Shown: piece by piece, positions 29,352 through 39,669 of the stretch | How the letters are laid out: every line of letters begins with the position of its first letter | Position numbering within the stretch: the stretch's first letter is position 1 | NCBI GenBank assembly: GCA_019918135.1 | Contig: WBZZ01001368.1 | Span: 86,001-150,000 of the forward strand | Length of the DNA stretch: 64,000 nt | Direction of reading: 5' to 3' | From: Paulinella micropora | Lineage: Eukaryota > Cercozoa > Imbricatea > Euglyphida > Paulinellidae | Made by a program: the position numbers and the translations under genes | Notes under the pieces: model-generated | Seen by the model: the letters and a program-made list of their open reading frames with translations, nothing else | Told to the model about the DNA's origin: nothing | Database searches by the model: none

Positions 29352-29580
29352 TTACATTTTATTTTTATAATATCTTTCAATGTCATCCTTTCTACGAGTT
29401 ATACGAATAACTTTATGTCCTCCTATCATAACCTCTTCTTTCTCAGCGAAAAAATCTCTATGAAAGTCTGATTTCTCGTGTGTGTATTTTCCCTATATCC
29501 CTATTACCTTACCACCTACAGGTATATTTCTGCTTTCTTCTTTCCTTTACATATTCCGCTTTCTTCTGTTTTCTGTCCAT
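29352..29580 (-). pseudogene. Decayed small gene next to the right inverted repeat
   Basis: From ATG 29580 the minus strand reads MDRKQKKAEYVKERRKQK, then a neighbouring frame gives IPVGGKVIGI, a TAG, and GKYTHEKSDFHRDFFAEKEE ... RRKDDIERYYKNKM to a TAA at 29352-29354. At least one frame change and one stop break it. No family is recognised. Confidence 0.35.
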
Positions 29581-29596
29581 TTATATCAAGACGAAA

Positions 29597-29765
29597 TTTT
29601 TCTTATGGTGGAATATATTTTTCTCTGTGCTATGTGGAGAGCTAATTTTGGGGTTTTCTTTGTTTGTATTGATTTTGTGCCAAATCAATAGGAGAAGCCA
29701 AATGAAAGTTTTAAGGTTATTTTGAGGTACGAAAAATGACCTTAAAAATTTAATATTATACTACT
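29597..29765 (-). repeat. Right terminal inverted repeat of the element
   Basis: This is the reverse complement of 8279-8447 with a few substitutions. The last 13 bp, ATATTATACTACT, mirror the left end exactly, and CAACAACAA follows directly. Confidence 0.93.
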
Positions 29766-29787
29766 CAACAACAACAACAACAACAAC

Positions 29788-29831
<44 letters not shown>

Positions 29832-29842
29832 CCACTACCACC

Positions 29843-29874
<32 letters not shown>

Positions 29875-29945
29875 CAACAACAACAACCAACAACCAACAA
29901 CCAACAACCAACAACCAACAACCAACAACAAACAACAACGACGAC
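29766..29945. repeat. (CAA)n / (CCA)n / (CAAC)n microsatellite at the right insertion flank
   Basis: CAA units, then a short CCACCA block at about 29830-29856, then CAA and AACC-type units (ACAACCAACA). It is the continuation of the tract in which the element sits. Confidence 0.88.
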
Positions 29946-31165
29946 GACAACCGACCTTGTGAAAATCTTGCTTGCTTTTCTTGGTAGAAACAAAAGTGAT
30001 TGAAGCAAGATGCCTCTACGAGGCATCACCACCAATAATATTATGGAAATTCCAAAGTGTTTGCGTGCCCACATTTCGTCACAGATGCCCGCAGGTTCTT
30101 GTTCTTGCATAGAAGGGGAATGTGCTTTAATGACCCGCAATCTGCGGTGCTGCTATCCAATTGCACAAAAAAAAGAATATTTTGGTAATTTCTAAAGGAA
30201 GAGGGAGGCAGAGAATGGTGTACTACTGTCAAACCCATCGAAGAAACCAGCGAATGCCCCTGCGGCCATAATGCAAGGTCGGACTGATAGCTTTCTAGTA
30301 TGCTACACCAGACCTTTCTTTCAGCTTCCGAAAACGCGGCTTTCCGGCCAGGGGGGTGTGCTAGTTCCTTTCTTAGCTTAGCCTCCTATATGTCCTATGT
30401 TCCAAGCTATTGAAACTTTTTCTTGTCCAAGACCCAAGCGTGAGGATTCCCTGCACATACGTAGCCGGCGCTCTTGAACCTCGGCTGTTTCGTTTTACTC
30501 AGTAGCTGGTTCCGGCTCACGCTCCCTTTTTGAGGGGCGGCTCCGCTTCCACGTTACGCACGGGCTTCTTCCGGACGAGGCAGGGCCGAACGACCGGCGC
30601 AGAGAGGCGCCCCCCCCCCTTTTCCCCTTTCCCTTCCCTGCGGCGACTAGTGCCCTTCCCCCTACCTCTCTCCAGCCAGGCCGCCGTCGGTCCGGTGGTG
30701 CCGCCAACCGACAGGACACTGCAGCCGGGCGCCACCGGCGGGCCGGGGCCTGATCCTGGAGTGCCACCGGCGGCCAGAACGTGGCAGCCGAGCGCGCGGC
30801 GTGGCCTCCCACCGCCGTGAAAGGTGTGGTGCGGTGCCCGGCCGGCCGCCCCGGGCGTTACCGGAGCCCGGCCCCTCCGCCCGCGTTCACCTACTACTGC
30901 GTGGCCGCTGCCAGGGCGAAGACGGGGGGTATGGTTTCCACCGGGCGCAAAAGGCTGGCCCGGCGGCCCACGGCGCATACGATCCGTCTAGCCAGCCCCG
31001 GGGCCCGCCTCGTCCTCCCCTCATTCTTGTGTCGCGGTGGCCGGCCGAGCTTTAATGTACCTCAACCCAGGCTGAGTCAGGCCAGCTGCTATATGCCACC
31101 GCTAACGCCCGGAGGGGACGCAGCCTCTTCTTCCAACGCCGGACAGGTCAGAGCAAGGAAGGAGC
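29946..31165. other. Intergenic; composition shifts from mixed to strongly GC-rich, no gene supported
   Basis: 29946-30500 has ordinary composition and only short frames. From about 30530 the GC content rises sharply and overlapping Pro/Arg/Gly-rich frames open on both strands, as expected by chance at such GC. I see no domain, repeat or RNA here. The helicase gene ends at 31166. Confidence 0.5.
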
Positions 31166-34100
31166 CTAATCTTTCCCCCTCGTCTCGACTGTCTCGTCGG
31201 CACCGCTTCCCGCCGTGGCCCCCGCGGGGCCCTGCTCCGCCAGCGGAAGCCCGTCTCCGCCGTGACCCTCCTGCGTCCGAGGGCCCTGGCACAGCGCCGT
31301 GATGGACAGCACCTCTCTGTTCCAGTCCCTGACCTTTTTATGCCATAGCTGGCCCCGGTCGGCTGGGTAGGGCAGTCTGCGCCCCCGCTCGTGGGGAACC
31401 CAGATCTCGCCCCGCTGTCGGCAGCGCGACAGGGCCGTGTACACTATCTTGCCCAGGTGATAATTGCGCGGGCAGAAGGGAGTCGGTGCCAACACCAGAT
31501 ACACCCGGTCAAACTCGTTGCCTTGCACACACATGTCGGTTTGGGCAAAGGCCCAGCTCAGCCCATCCTCGCCGTGCTGCCTCTTACTGAAGAAGAAGGT
31601 TAGGCGCGGCACTGCCCGGCCATCCACCCGGGCGTTCCCCAGCCACAGGGTAAAGACACGCCACGCCCAGCGGCAGCGATCGTCGGTGATGTCCTTGAAG
31701 CGTGGTCGGGTGGCGGTAGAGTGAATCTCCTTAGGCTCCTCTGCTAGCACCAGCGATGTGTCCCCCTGCTCTAGCCTGTAAGTTACGTCCTGGATGCGCA
31801 CCACGTAGCCCAGGCAGCGCACCTCTGGCTGATCCGACGGGGTGAGGGCAAGAATTCCTGTAGCGACGACGGCGGGCACTCCTCCTCGGTGGGAGTAGCA
31901 GGATCTGGGCCGGGGGGGAAGCAGCACCCTCGGGGCCGCTGCATCCACTCCCCGAGCACTTCCTGCTGGTCAAGCTTGCGCAGGCATGGCTGGCACAACA
32001 CGGGCTCGTCTGTACGGTCGGGGGCTCCACACTCCAGACGCACCTTGGCGCCCCGGTACAGCGCATAGACGGGCGGCTGGCCAGGGGGGCGCCAAGCCTC
32101 CTTGCGCTCGACCGCCTTGGCCAGGCGAGCCAGGCCGGCATTGAGGAGGGTGGCCTCCTCCCGCCGCACCACCACTATCTGGTAGCTCGGGAAGGCGCGC
32201 TCCTCGTCCCAGAAGCGTGCGGGGTCCCCTACCTTGAGTGCGTGCAGCTCGTGCCACTCCCGTAGTTTGGTGTTGAAGCCGCACCAAGTCTGGCGGTCGA
32301 ACTCCTTCCGATAATCCAGGTAGTGAACGCAATCCTGCAGCCATTCTTGGCGCGCCTGTGCGCCGGGCGTGCGCAGGGTGGCAGCCAGCTGCTGTGCGCT
32401 GCACAGCGTGCCGGCGCCGTTTTCTCGGCCCCGATGGATGTGCTCTAGCTGTGCGCACGACCCCGGGAACAGCCTTTGCAGCAGCATGTAGACGGAACCG
32501 TAGCCGATCGGTGGCAGCTGCGCGCAGTCGCCCAGGAAGAGGAGGCGCGAGCACTCCGGGGCGAGCCTATCCAGCGAGCGCAGCAGTTGCAGCAAGGACG
32601 CGGGTGACATGAGGGAAACCTCATCGACTACACAAGTGTAAGCCTCGCGGTAGGGAATCACGTCGCCCCGCCCGCCGGCCTGGGCCGACGGGCGCCCGCG
32701 CATGCCGGCCCTCGCGCGCAGCCAGGCCTGCGTCCTGTGCGCGGGCAGCTGCAGCCAGGGCTCGCCCGCTGAGGCGTGTGCGCTCTCGCCGGCAAGGTTG
32801 CGGTCCGCCGCGACCTGTACCGCGTTGCGGGTCATGGCCACGAACAGGACTGGCTCGGGGTAGACTTTCTTGAGCGCCCCGGCCACCGTCGTCTTGCCGG
32901 TGCCCGCGGCGCCACCCAGCAGCCCGACCGGGGCGGAGACGCACGTCCACAGGGCCCGCGCCTGCTCGGGTGAGAGGCCCTCGGGCGCCCCGGGGGGCGT
33001 CGTCGTCCGGGGCGGTAACTGGTGCAGCCGCTGCAGCCGCTCGATAAGCTGCGTTTCTTGGTTGAAGAGCCAGCGTGGAGCGTACGTCGTCTGGTCCACG
33101 CACACCCACGGCGAGCAGGCTGAAGCCCGGTCGGCCGGAGCTCCCCCCCACAGGTCCACCAGGGCCTGGTGGATCTCCTGTTTTCTGCCCTGGTTCAGCA
33201 GGAAATGTTTCTCCCCGCGCCGGCCGACAGAGAATTCACACCAAAGTAGCCGCTCCTCGGCCCAGGGGCTGGCATCGGGGGTGGGCTCCAGCTGCCTCTG
33301 CAGCTCCTGGAAGCCCTGGAAGTTCATCATACCCTCGGGCGAGTGGTCCGCCAGGTTCGGCAGGCAGCGCCCCGCCCAGCCCGGCCGGGCCCGGTCCACC
33401 CCCTCGAAACACGAGTGCTTGCGCACGGACAGGGTGTGGCAGAGCCAGAAGTGCAGCATGACCAGCCGGCGGCCCGGCTCGCCCAGCAGCCGGTACAACT
33501 TGGCCTTGACGGCCGCGGGCAGTTTGCTGAAGCGGGGCGGAGACAGGCACCAAGGAGCGCCCAGCAGGTCCGGGCCGTGCAGGCCGCAGTCACGAGCTAC
33601 CTCTTCGTCGCCGCGCCACAGCTCAGGCTCGTAGAAGACGCGGGGATCCCCCCCTTCCAGCGAGCCTAGCCAGTGTGAACGCTCCGTGGCAGTGTACCTG
33701 CGCCACACACGGGCCAGCGGCAGTCCCTGCGCCAGGTAGCTCCAGCGCGGGTCCTCGTCCAGCAGCTGCAACAGAGCCCCGACCGCCGGGGCCGACTTGC
33801 CGTCGTCCTCCTCGTCTTCGTCGTCCTCCGAGCGCGCATCGGTCGGGCAGGAGGGCTCCGGGACCGGTCCGCCGTCATCCTCCCCGCCTGGGTCCTCCGA
33901 GCGCGCCTCGGCCCGGTGGGAGGTCTCTGTGCAGCGTTTCCTGCGGGCGGGCTGGGACGGGGAGGAGGGGGGCAAGCGCGGCCCGAAACGTTTTCGCAGC
34001 TCCGTGGACCTGAGGTCTAACCTCACCGCCCCGCGTGTAAAATCATATTGATAGGACCCGTGCTGGGGGTCCCGGCGCAGCGCACGGTCGTAGCGCAGCA

Positions 34101-34347
34101 GCCGCACGGCCTCGACCAGACGGACGTGCTCGCTCACCAGGATCGCGTACAGCCAGACTGGGCACGAGGTCGGTTTCCTGCCCGGTGACAGGCACAGCCT
34201 GGGCCTGCCCGGCGGCAGGCGGAGCCTGGGCCTGTCCGCCTCCGGCAGCGCCGGCGGGCGGACGAGCCAGACCTCGCCGTCCCCCTGCTGCGCGCCCGGC
34301 CCGCCTCCCTCCGGCCACCAGTGCTCCCAGGCGCCGGCCGAGAACAT
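31166..34347 (-). CDS. Superfamily 1 helicase, RecD/UvrD-like, with a frame change near its C-terminus
   Basis: The ATG at 34347 (MFSAGAWEHWW) is preferred over a longer GC-rich run-in. An unrecognised N-terminal half of about 540 residues with an acidic stretch is followed by helicase motifs: LSPEQARALW and GGAAGTGKTT (Walker A), CVVDEVSLM (Walker B), LFLGDCAQLPPIGYG (motif III) and HIHRGR. Near 31870-31890 the coding character moves from the frame ending at 31783 to the frame ending at 31166. That part holds QGNEFDRVYLVLAP and YTALSRCRQRGEIW, the UvrD-C-2 type motifs V and VI. It should unwind DNA using ATP. It resembles RecD2/TraA helicases and related viral ones. The shift may be an error or a mutation; all motifs are kept. 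GC-rich codons match its neighbours. Confidence 0.8.
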
Positions 34348-34439
34348 CCGGCAGTCTCTCCCCCGCCCGGAGCGACAAGGAGAAGCCCCGCGCCGGCTAG
34401 AAACTGTTGCACTTTTCTCTGTTCTCGCCCGCCAGGCGC

Positions 34440-34780
34440 TGCCCGGAGGGCGGCAGGCCGGGGGCAGGGGTGGGTGGGGGGGGGGGTGCGTGTGCGCGCG
34501 GGCAGGGAGGAGGGCGGGCCGGGGGCGGGGGTGGGTGGGGGGGGGCGTGTGCGCGCGGGCAGGGAGGAGGGCAGGGGGCCCGCTCTTCCCTCCCCTCCCG
34601 GGGGGGCGCCGGCGCTGGGCCGCGCGCTCGGCACGACGCCCCCTCCGCCCCGCGGGCCGCCCCCCCCCCCCCACCCTCCCCCCCCCTTGCCCCCCCGGCG
34701 TGCCGCGCCCCGCGCCCTGCCCCGCCCGGGGACAGGGGGGCGGTCCGCCGGGGCGCCCGGCGCGTGTGTGCCAGAAAGGG
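34440..34780. repeat. G-rich / C-rich low-complexity spacer with possible quadruplex runs
   Basis: GGGTGGGGGGGGGG and CCCCCCCCCC runs and two copies of a GTGTGCGCGCGGGCAGGGAGG segment (about 30-70 bp apart) separate the helicase start from the divergent membrane-protein gene. It is likely the shared promoter region of the two genes. Confidence 0.5.
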
Positions 34781-34806
34781 TTCCTGCCAGCAGCACCGCA
34801 CTCTGC

Positions 34807-35346
34807 ATGCGCACCCCAGGACCGGAGGAAGCGCCGGCCGAGGGCGGGGCTAGCCCCGCCGCCGACTACTGGGCGTGGCCCGGCGTACTCGCGACGTGGT
34901 ACCTGCAGTGCTTTAAGTGCCTGGCGCTGTTCGTGTCGTTGTGGGAAGAATGGGGCACGGGGCTGCCTGACGACGCGGGCGCGTGGTACCGCGCGTGGCC
35001 TGCCGGCCCGGCGCGGCCCTACCTCGCGGCCCTCTTGGTGGGCCTAGCGGGGGCGCTAGCTCTGCTGGCCCGGCGGCGTCGGCGTGGCCGCGCCCCGCCG
35101 CTCGCACTGCCTGACCCCGACGACGAGCCCCCCGCGCCGGCGGCGCCCTCCCCGCGCGACGAACAGCCACCCCCGGCCGGGGCTCCCGCTAGCTTGGCGA
35201 CGGAGCCCGGCTGCGTCCACCCTTGCTGGAACGACCGTTCTCTGCGCTGGTGCCGCGTGTACGAGGTGCGGGAGATCGAGGAGCACTCCCCCGCCCACCC
35301 CAGGCCAGAAGGGCCCGGCATACAGCTAGAGGATCTCGCGGGCTAG
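34807..35346 (+). CDS. Probable membrane protein, unrecognised
   Basis: From ATG 34807 the product is 179 residues. Two hydrophobic segments are visible: about 20-45 (VLATWYLQCFKCLALFVSLW) and about 70-90 (PYLAALLVGLAGALALL), the second followed by RRRRRGR, which suggests a cytosolic side after it. The C-terminal half is Pro-rich and then has ACVHPCWNDRSLRWC-like Cys/Trp sequence. It is divergent from the helicase. No family is recognised. Confidence 0.55.
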   Translation: MRTPGPEEAPAEGGASPAADYWAWPGVLATWYLQCFKCLALFVSLWEEWGTGLPDDAGAWYRAWPAGPARPYLAALLVGLAGALALLARRRRRGRAPPLALPDPDDEPPAPAAPSPRDEQPPPAGAPASLATEPGCVHPCWNDRSLRWCRVYEVREIEEHSPAHPRPEGPGIQLEDLAG

Positions 35347-35584
35347 CCAGGCGGGGGCCTCTCCCCCCGGAGGGCCGCCAGCTATGGGGGACAGCCGCGG
35401 CACCCCGTACCATCTCTCTCTCTCTCTGCGTGTGTGTCTGTGCGTGTTTCTCCCTGTCCCGGGGTCTCCGGGCCGGCCGCCATTAAAAAGCCCAAACGCC
35501 ACGACGGGGGTCTCCGGGGTCTCCGGGGTCCGATGCCATGAAATTAGGTGCTCGCTCTCTCTTTTAATTACTGCGCGGCCCAGC

Positions 35585-36543
35585 TCAACTCACGCGCCGC
35601 CCAGCTTCTTCCAGCGGCTCGGCCAGGGCCAAGATCTGCGTCCAGGCCTCCGACACACTCTGGTGCACGTCCGCGCAGCCCGCGGGGGCTTCGTGCCCGC
35701 CCTGGTCCCAGAGCGTGGCCGGCATCTCCTTGTCCCAGGCCAAGCTATCGGCGGAGAAGCAGAGACCGTCCCGCGGCCAGGCGGCGCCCCGCCGTCGGGC
35801 CCCCACCGCGCCCCGGCCGGCCCGTCCCGGGGGGCCAACTCCGGGCCCCGGCGCGGAGCTGGCTTGCCCCGCCCCTTCCTGGCCGGCCACGGCCCCGGCG
35901 CGGGCGGCAGGCGGCAGCCCTCCTCCTCACTCAGGTGCCAGACCCGTGAGGTCGCGACGGGGAACAGGCACTTGCGGCGCCAGCGGGCAAAGATATCCTC
36001 CGCAAAATCCCGGAAGGGGGACTGGTGGATGCAGTGGCGCCGGGCCAGCTCTTTCCACTGCCGCAGGAAGCCTTCGCCTCGCGTGGTCAGGGGGCTGAAA
36101 GGGTAGGTCTGGAGCCCTAGCACCGCCAGCCCCTGCCGTGACCAGTCCTGGCGCCGCCGGAGCAACGCCTCCTCCGTAAAGTCCATCCTGGCCCCGGTCT
36201 GCGTATCGTGGTGGCCGGCGCCGAAGAAGCGGACCTGCAGAGTGACGACACTGCTCTGGGCCGCCTTGGGGCCCGGCCCCCCCGGTCGCCCCCGGTGCTC
36301 CTGTTTGCGCCGGGCGACCGTGATGTAAGTACACTCCACCGCCCGCCCCAGCGTGCTGACGCCCCTCTCGTCCGTGACCAGCCGGAAGGCCGCCATCAGG
36401 GGCGAGAACACCTGGTCCTCGAACCAGGCCAGGTCCAGCTCCGGCGTCAGCTTGGTGCGCTTGAGGCCCGGTGGCCTCCGTTCTCCCGCCTCCCCGGCCG
36501 CCCGCAGCCCGTGGTCCGCTAGGCCCGCCGCCAGGTCTTGCAT
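35585..36543 (-). CDS. Unrecognised soluble protein, frame change near the C-terminus
   Basis: ATG 36543 (MQDLAAGLADHGLRAAG) is chosen because the longer frame upstream is Pro/Arg/Gly low complexity. The core, LTPELDLAWFEDQVFSPLMAAF to FAEDIFARWRRKCLF, is well-formed. Between about 35890 and 35770 the frame ending at 35590 becomes low complexity, while the frame ending at 35585 becomes protein-like (FSADSLAWDKEMPATLWDQG ... LALAEPLEEAGRRVS). I therefore infer a shift there. No domain is recognised. It lies between two membrane-protein genes in the GC-rich island. Confidence 0.5.
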
Positions 36544-36875
36544 CGCAGTTCGCACAGCGGTTTTTTGGCCGGCCCGGGCGTGAGGGGAGCGGAGGGGAAG
36601 GCCCTCCGGCCCTCCCGGAACGCTCCCCCCCCCTCCCCACCCCCGGCCCGCCTCCCGGCACGCTCCTCCCCGCCCCCGGCCCGCCTCCCGGCACGCTCCC
36701 TCCGCCCCCGGCCCCTCGGCCCCCTTCCCTTCCCTTCTCCCGGCCCCCTTCCCTTCCCTTCTCTCGGCCCCCTTCCCTTCCCCTTTTCCCCGGCCCCGGC
36801 CCCGGCCTAGCGCCGTCCTCGGCCAGGCGGGCGCTGGCCCGCTGGTCGGCGTGCCGGGGCCGGGGGAGGGAGGGC

Positions 36876-37817
36876 CTACAGGGCACTGCAGAGCATGCCC
36901 ACCACCAGCACGTTGCCTACGAAGGCGCACCACGACAGGAGCGAGTAGTGCGCCAGGGCCTCTCTCCACACCGGGAGGACCTTTTCGCTGCAAGGGTGCA
37001 TGCAGTCGTAGGACGGCCAACAGGTGTAGCAGTGATAACCCGCCGCCTCGTCGCCGCTGAATATGACACCGGCCAGGGCCCACAATATTAACAGTCCGCA
37101 GACCACCGTCCAGTACCACCAGACGGGACCCCAGAACGCCACGTTCACCCACCGCAGTGCCTGCTCGGTATTAGTAGTATAAAAGACCAGCAGACTGATG
37201 GTCTGCGCGAAGGCACAGCCGCTCAGGACCATGGAAGCGCAGCCCGGGGAGCAGAGGCCCTGCGTTCGCGACGAGTGGCTGGGGTCGGGGGTGCTCCACG
37301 CGACCAGCAAGGCAGAGGCGAACAGCAGGGCCCCGAAGACACCGGCTAAGATGACACAGGCCTGGCTGGCCGGGCTAGGGTCAGCCAGGACTTGGTACAC
37401 CACCACTGCTGCCAACGTCGAGGACAGTGCCCAACGCAGCGCGCGCAGGACATTGGGCTCCCAGACGAGCTCGGCCGGTACCCCCAGCACCGGCGCCCTC
37501 CACGTCATCTTCGCGGTATCCTCCTTGGGTTCGTCGGTTCCCAACGCGCTGAAGCCCTCACGAGCGGCTCCCTTGGCCAGGCAGCACCCCAGGGTACACA
37601 CTAAGTGCAGCCCAATCAGGATGATTTCCAGCAGCACGAGGGCTTGCACGGTCTTGACGAAGGCTTGGTCGGGAAAGGCGTCCGCGAGGTCCAAGAACGC
37701 CGGCTTGGCAAACCAGCCGTACACACAGGCCTCCACCAGCGAGAGGATACGCATGAACCATTCGCCCGTCCGGTCCTGAGCCACGTCTTTCTGGCAACCA
37801 GTACAGTAGTCTTGCAT
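36876..37817 (-). CDS. Multi-pass membrane protein, Cys-rich
   Basis: 313 residues from ATG 37817 (MQDYCTGCQKDVAQD). About six or seven hydrophobic segments can be counted, including VQALVLLEIILIGLHLVCTLGCCL, LSSTLAAVVVYQVL, CVILAGVFGALLFASALLV, WWYWTVVCGLLILWALAGVIF and SLLSWCAFVGNVLVVGMLC. Cys pairs occur in the loops (CTGC, CYTCW ... CMHPC). It may be a channel, receptor-like or envelope protein; no family is recognised. The frame is intact and ends at TAG. Confidence 0.6.
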   Translation of the reverse strand: MQDYCTGCQKDVAQDRTGEWFMRILSLVEACVYGWFAKPAFLDLADAFPDQAFVKTVQALVLLEIILIGLHLVCTLGCCLAKGAAREGFSALGTDEPKEDTAKMTWRAPVLGVPAELVWEPNVLRALRWALSSTLAAVVVYQVLADPSPASQACVILAGVFGALLFASALLVAWSTPDPSHSSRTQGLCSPGCASMVLSGCAFAQTISLLVFYTTNTEQALRWVNVAFWGPVWWYWTVVCGLLILWALAGVIFSGDEAAGYHCYTCWPSYDCMHPCSEKVLPVWREALAHYSLLSWCAFVGNVLVVGMLCSAL

Positions 37818-38181
37818 GGAAACGGCTAAGCGTAAAGGCACGGGAGTAGCCCCGGGCTCGGTGGTGTTGCTCTTTGACTAGGTACCTCGGGCCGCGCCCG
37901 GCGTGGCCCAGGCGGTCGAACGCGGGAAGGGGAGGGGAGGCACGACGGGGGGGGGGGGGGTGGGGGGGGGGGGGAGGAGGTGGTCCTCCTGCCTCCGCCC
38001 CTTCCCTGCCCCCCTCCCTACCGGGGCCCCGGCGGCGGCCCAGAGGAGGGGGAGAGAAGGCAAGCGGCCCCCGCCCCGGACCACCCCTGGTCCGCCGCGA
38101 GCCCCCGCCCGACGCCCCCTCCCGCGAGTTCCTGCCCCAGGACACATTAGGTCGGTCCTGGCACCACCCAGCGCGCCCCCG

Positions 38182-39529
38182 ATGCTGACGACGCCCCCAG
38201 ACGCTGCCGCCGCCGAGCGTGTCCCGCTGCCGCCGCCACCAGGCGCGGGAGCCGCCGGGCCTGCCCCGCTGCTCCCGGAGGGCGCGGGAGCCGGGCGTGC
38301 CCTGCCGTCGCCACCGCCGGCGGGCGCGGGGGCCGAGCGTGCCCCGCTGCCGCCGCCGCCACCGGCGGGCGCGGGAGCCGAGCGTGCCCCGCTGCTGGGC
38401 AGTGCGGCCGCGGCCGCGACGGCCGAGCTGGCCCTCTCGTACTGCCCGGCGAGCGCGCGTGCCGGGCTGGGGCGCTGGCTGCGGCAGGGCTCGGCCTGCG
38501 GCACGGAGCCCAAGACTGCCTTCTGGCACCAGTTCCTGCTGCAGACGGGCTGGCAGGCGGCGGTCGTCCAGGCGCAGCACCTGCCCGGGGTGGCCACCAG
38601 CGCGGTCGAACACTACCGGGAGGAAGCGGCGGCCGAACTGGCGCGCTTGTCCCCGGGCCCGCTGCCGCCCGCCGCCTGCGTCCTGGTCGTGGACAGCCGC
38701 GAGCGGCAGCTGGCGGCGCTGCTCGGCCCGCTCCCTTTCGCCCGCCGCGAGGCGCTGGCCGTGGGGGACGTGGAGTTCCGCTGGGAGGGCCGCCCCGCGC
38801 GCGTCTGGGAGCGCAAGCGCGCGGACGACGCACTGCAGGCCCTGCAAAGCGGCAAGTTTACCAAGCAGCGCGAGGCGCTGCGGGCGGTGTGGGCGCAGCG
38901 GCCGGGCTGCGCGGGCTACCTGCTCGAGTCGCCGGGCTGGCTCCTGGCCCCCGCCGCCCGCTGCGAGGACCCCGCGCTCCGGCCCCTGAAGCGCGCGCGT
39001 GTCCTGACCCTGGGCGGTGCCCAGCCGGCCAGGGAGCGCCTGCGCACGCTGCGCTCGCTCGCCAGCAGCCTGGCCGCCAAGGACGGTTTCCCTGTCCTCG
39101 AGAGCGCGCACGTGCTGCACACGGCCGTGCTCGTGCTGTCACTGTTCCGCGCCTGGGCCTCGCTGCCCGCACCCTTACGGCCCCCCCGGGCGTGGGGGCG
39201 GATGCACTGGACGACGCGCGCGCGGTGGAACGGGTCAGGCAGCACCGGGGGGCCGGGCCGGGCGGCGAGCGGCGGGCGCTGTACGGGGCCGTGCGCGGCG
39301 TGAGCCCCGGCGTGGCGCGGGCCGTGCAGGCGCGCTTCCCGGCGCCCGGGGACCTGCTGCGGCACTGCCGCCGCCTGGGCGCCGACGCCGCGTGCCGGGA
39401 CCTGGCGGACGTCCCCGTCCCCGCGGCCGCCGCGGGCGCGCCGCGCGGGTGGGGCCCAAGGTCGCACGCCGGCTGCTGTGCCGGCTCGGCGCCCGGGAGG
39501 TGTGCTCGGGCGTGGACTGTGACTGTTAG
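38182..39529 (+). CDS. ERCC4-domain (XPF/MUS81-type) structure-specific nuclease, two frame changes near the end
   Basis: From ATG 38182 the product begins with an Ala/Pro-rich stretch made of GAGAERAPLPPPP-type repeats. The nuclease core follows: VLVVDSRERQ, GDVEFRW and VWERKRADD, which supply the GDX(n)ERKX3D-type metal site of ERCC4 nucleases, then KQREALRAV. Near 39190 (a run of seven C) the coding character moves to the frame with RALYGAVRGVSPGVARAVQARF, and near 39450 to a third frame ending VGPKVARRLLCRLGARE, which looks like the helix-hairpin-helix end of this family. It should cut branched or flapped DNA. ERCC4 nucleases of this short kind occur in eukaryotes and several large DNA viruses. 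Both shifts lie by C or G runs and could be sequence errors. Confidence 0.75.
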
Positions 39530-39669
39530 GGGGGGGGCTGCCCCCGCACGCGCCGCCCCCCCCCCGCCCGCAGGCGCCGGCGTCGCGGCGTTCTCTCTCC
39601 CCTCTGGCCTAATGGGTAAAACATAACCTCCCCCCTCCCCCCATAAAAAGACTCAACAAAAGCAACCTG

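Larger units (their letters stand above)
8279..29765. mobile_element. Integrated Polinton/Maverick-like element (polinton-like virus), 21,487 bp
   Basis: The ends are inverted repeats that begin AGTAGTATAATAT on each side. The interior is AT-rich against GC-rich flanks. It encodes the hallmark set: retroviral-type integrase, protein-primed family B polymerase, FtsK/HerA-type packaging ATPase, adenain-like cysteine protease, penton-like minor capsid protein and double-jelly-roll major capsid protein. CAACAA occurs directly outside both ends and fits a 6-bp target duplication, but inside a (CAA)n tract this cannot be told from the repeat itself. Gene content fits Polintons or polinton-like viruses equally; virophages share several of the genes. 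The broken polymerase and other lesions suggest a fossil or non-autonomous copy, unless some are assembly errors. Confidence 0.93.

Noticed and set aside
30495..31302. GC-rich frames of 100-170 codons on both strands
   Set aside because: Pro/Arg/Gly composition with no domain; open frames are expected by chance at this GC content.
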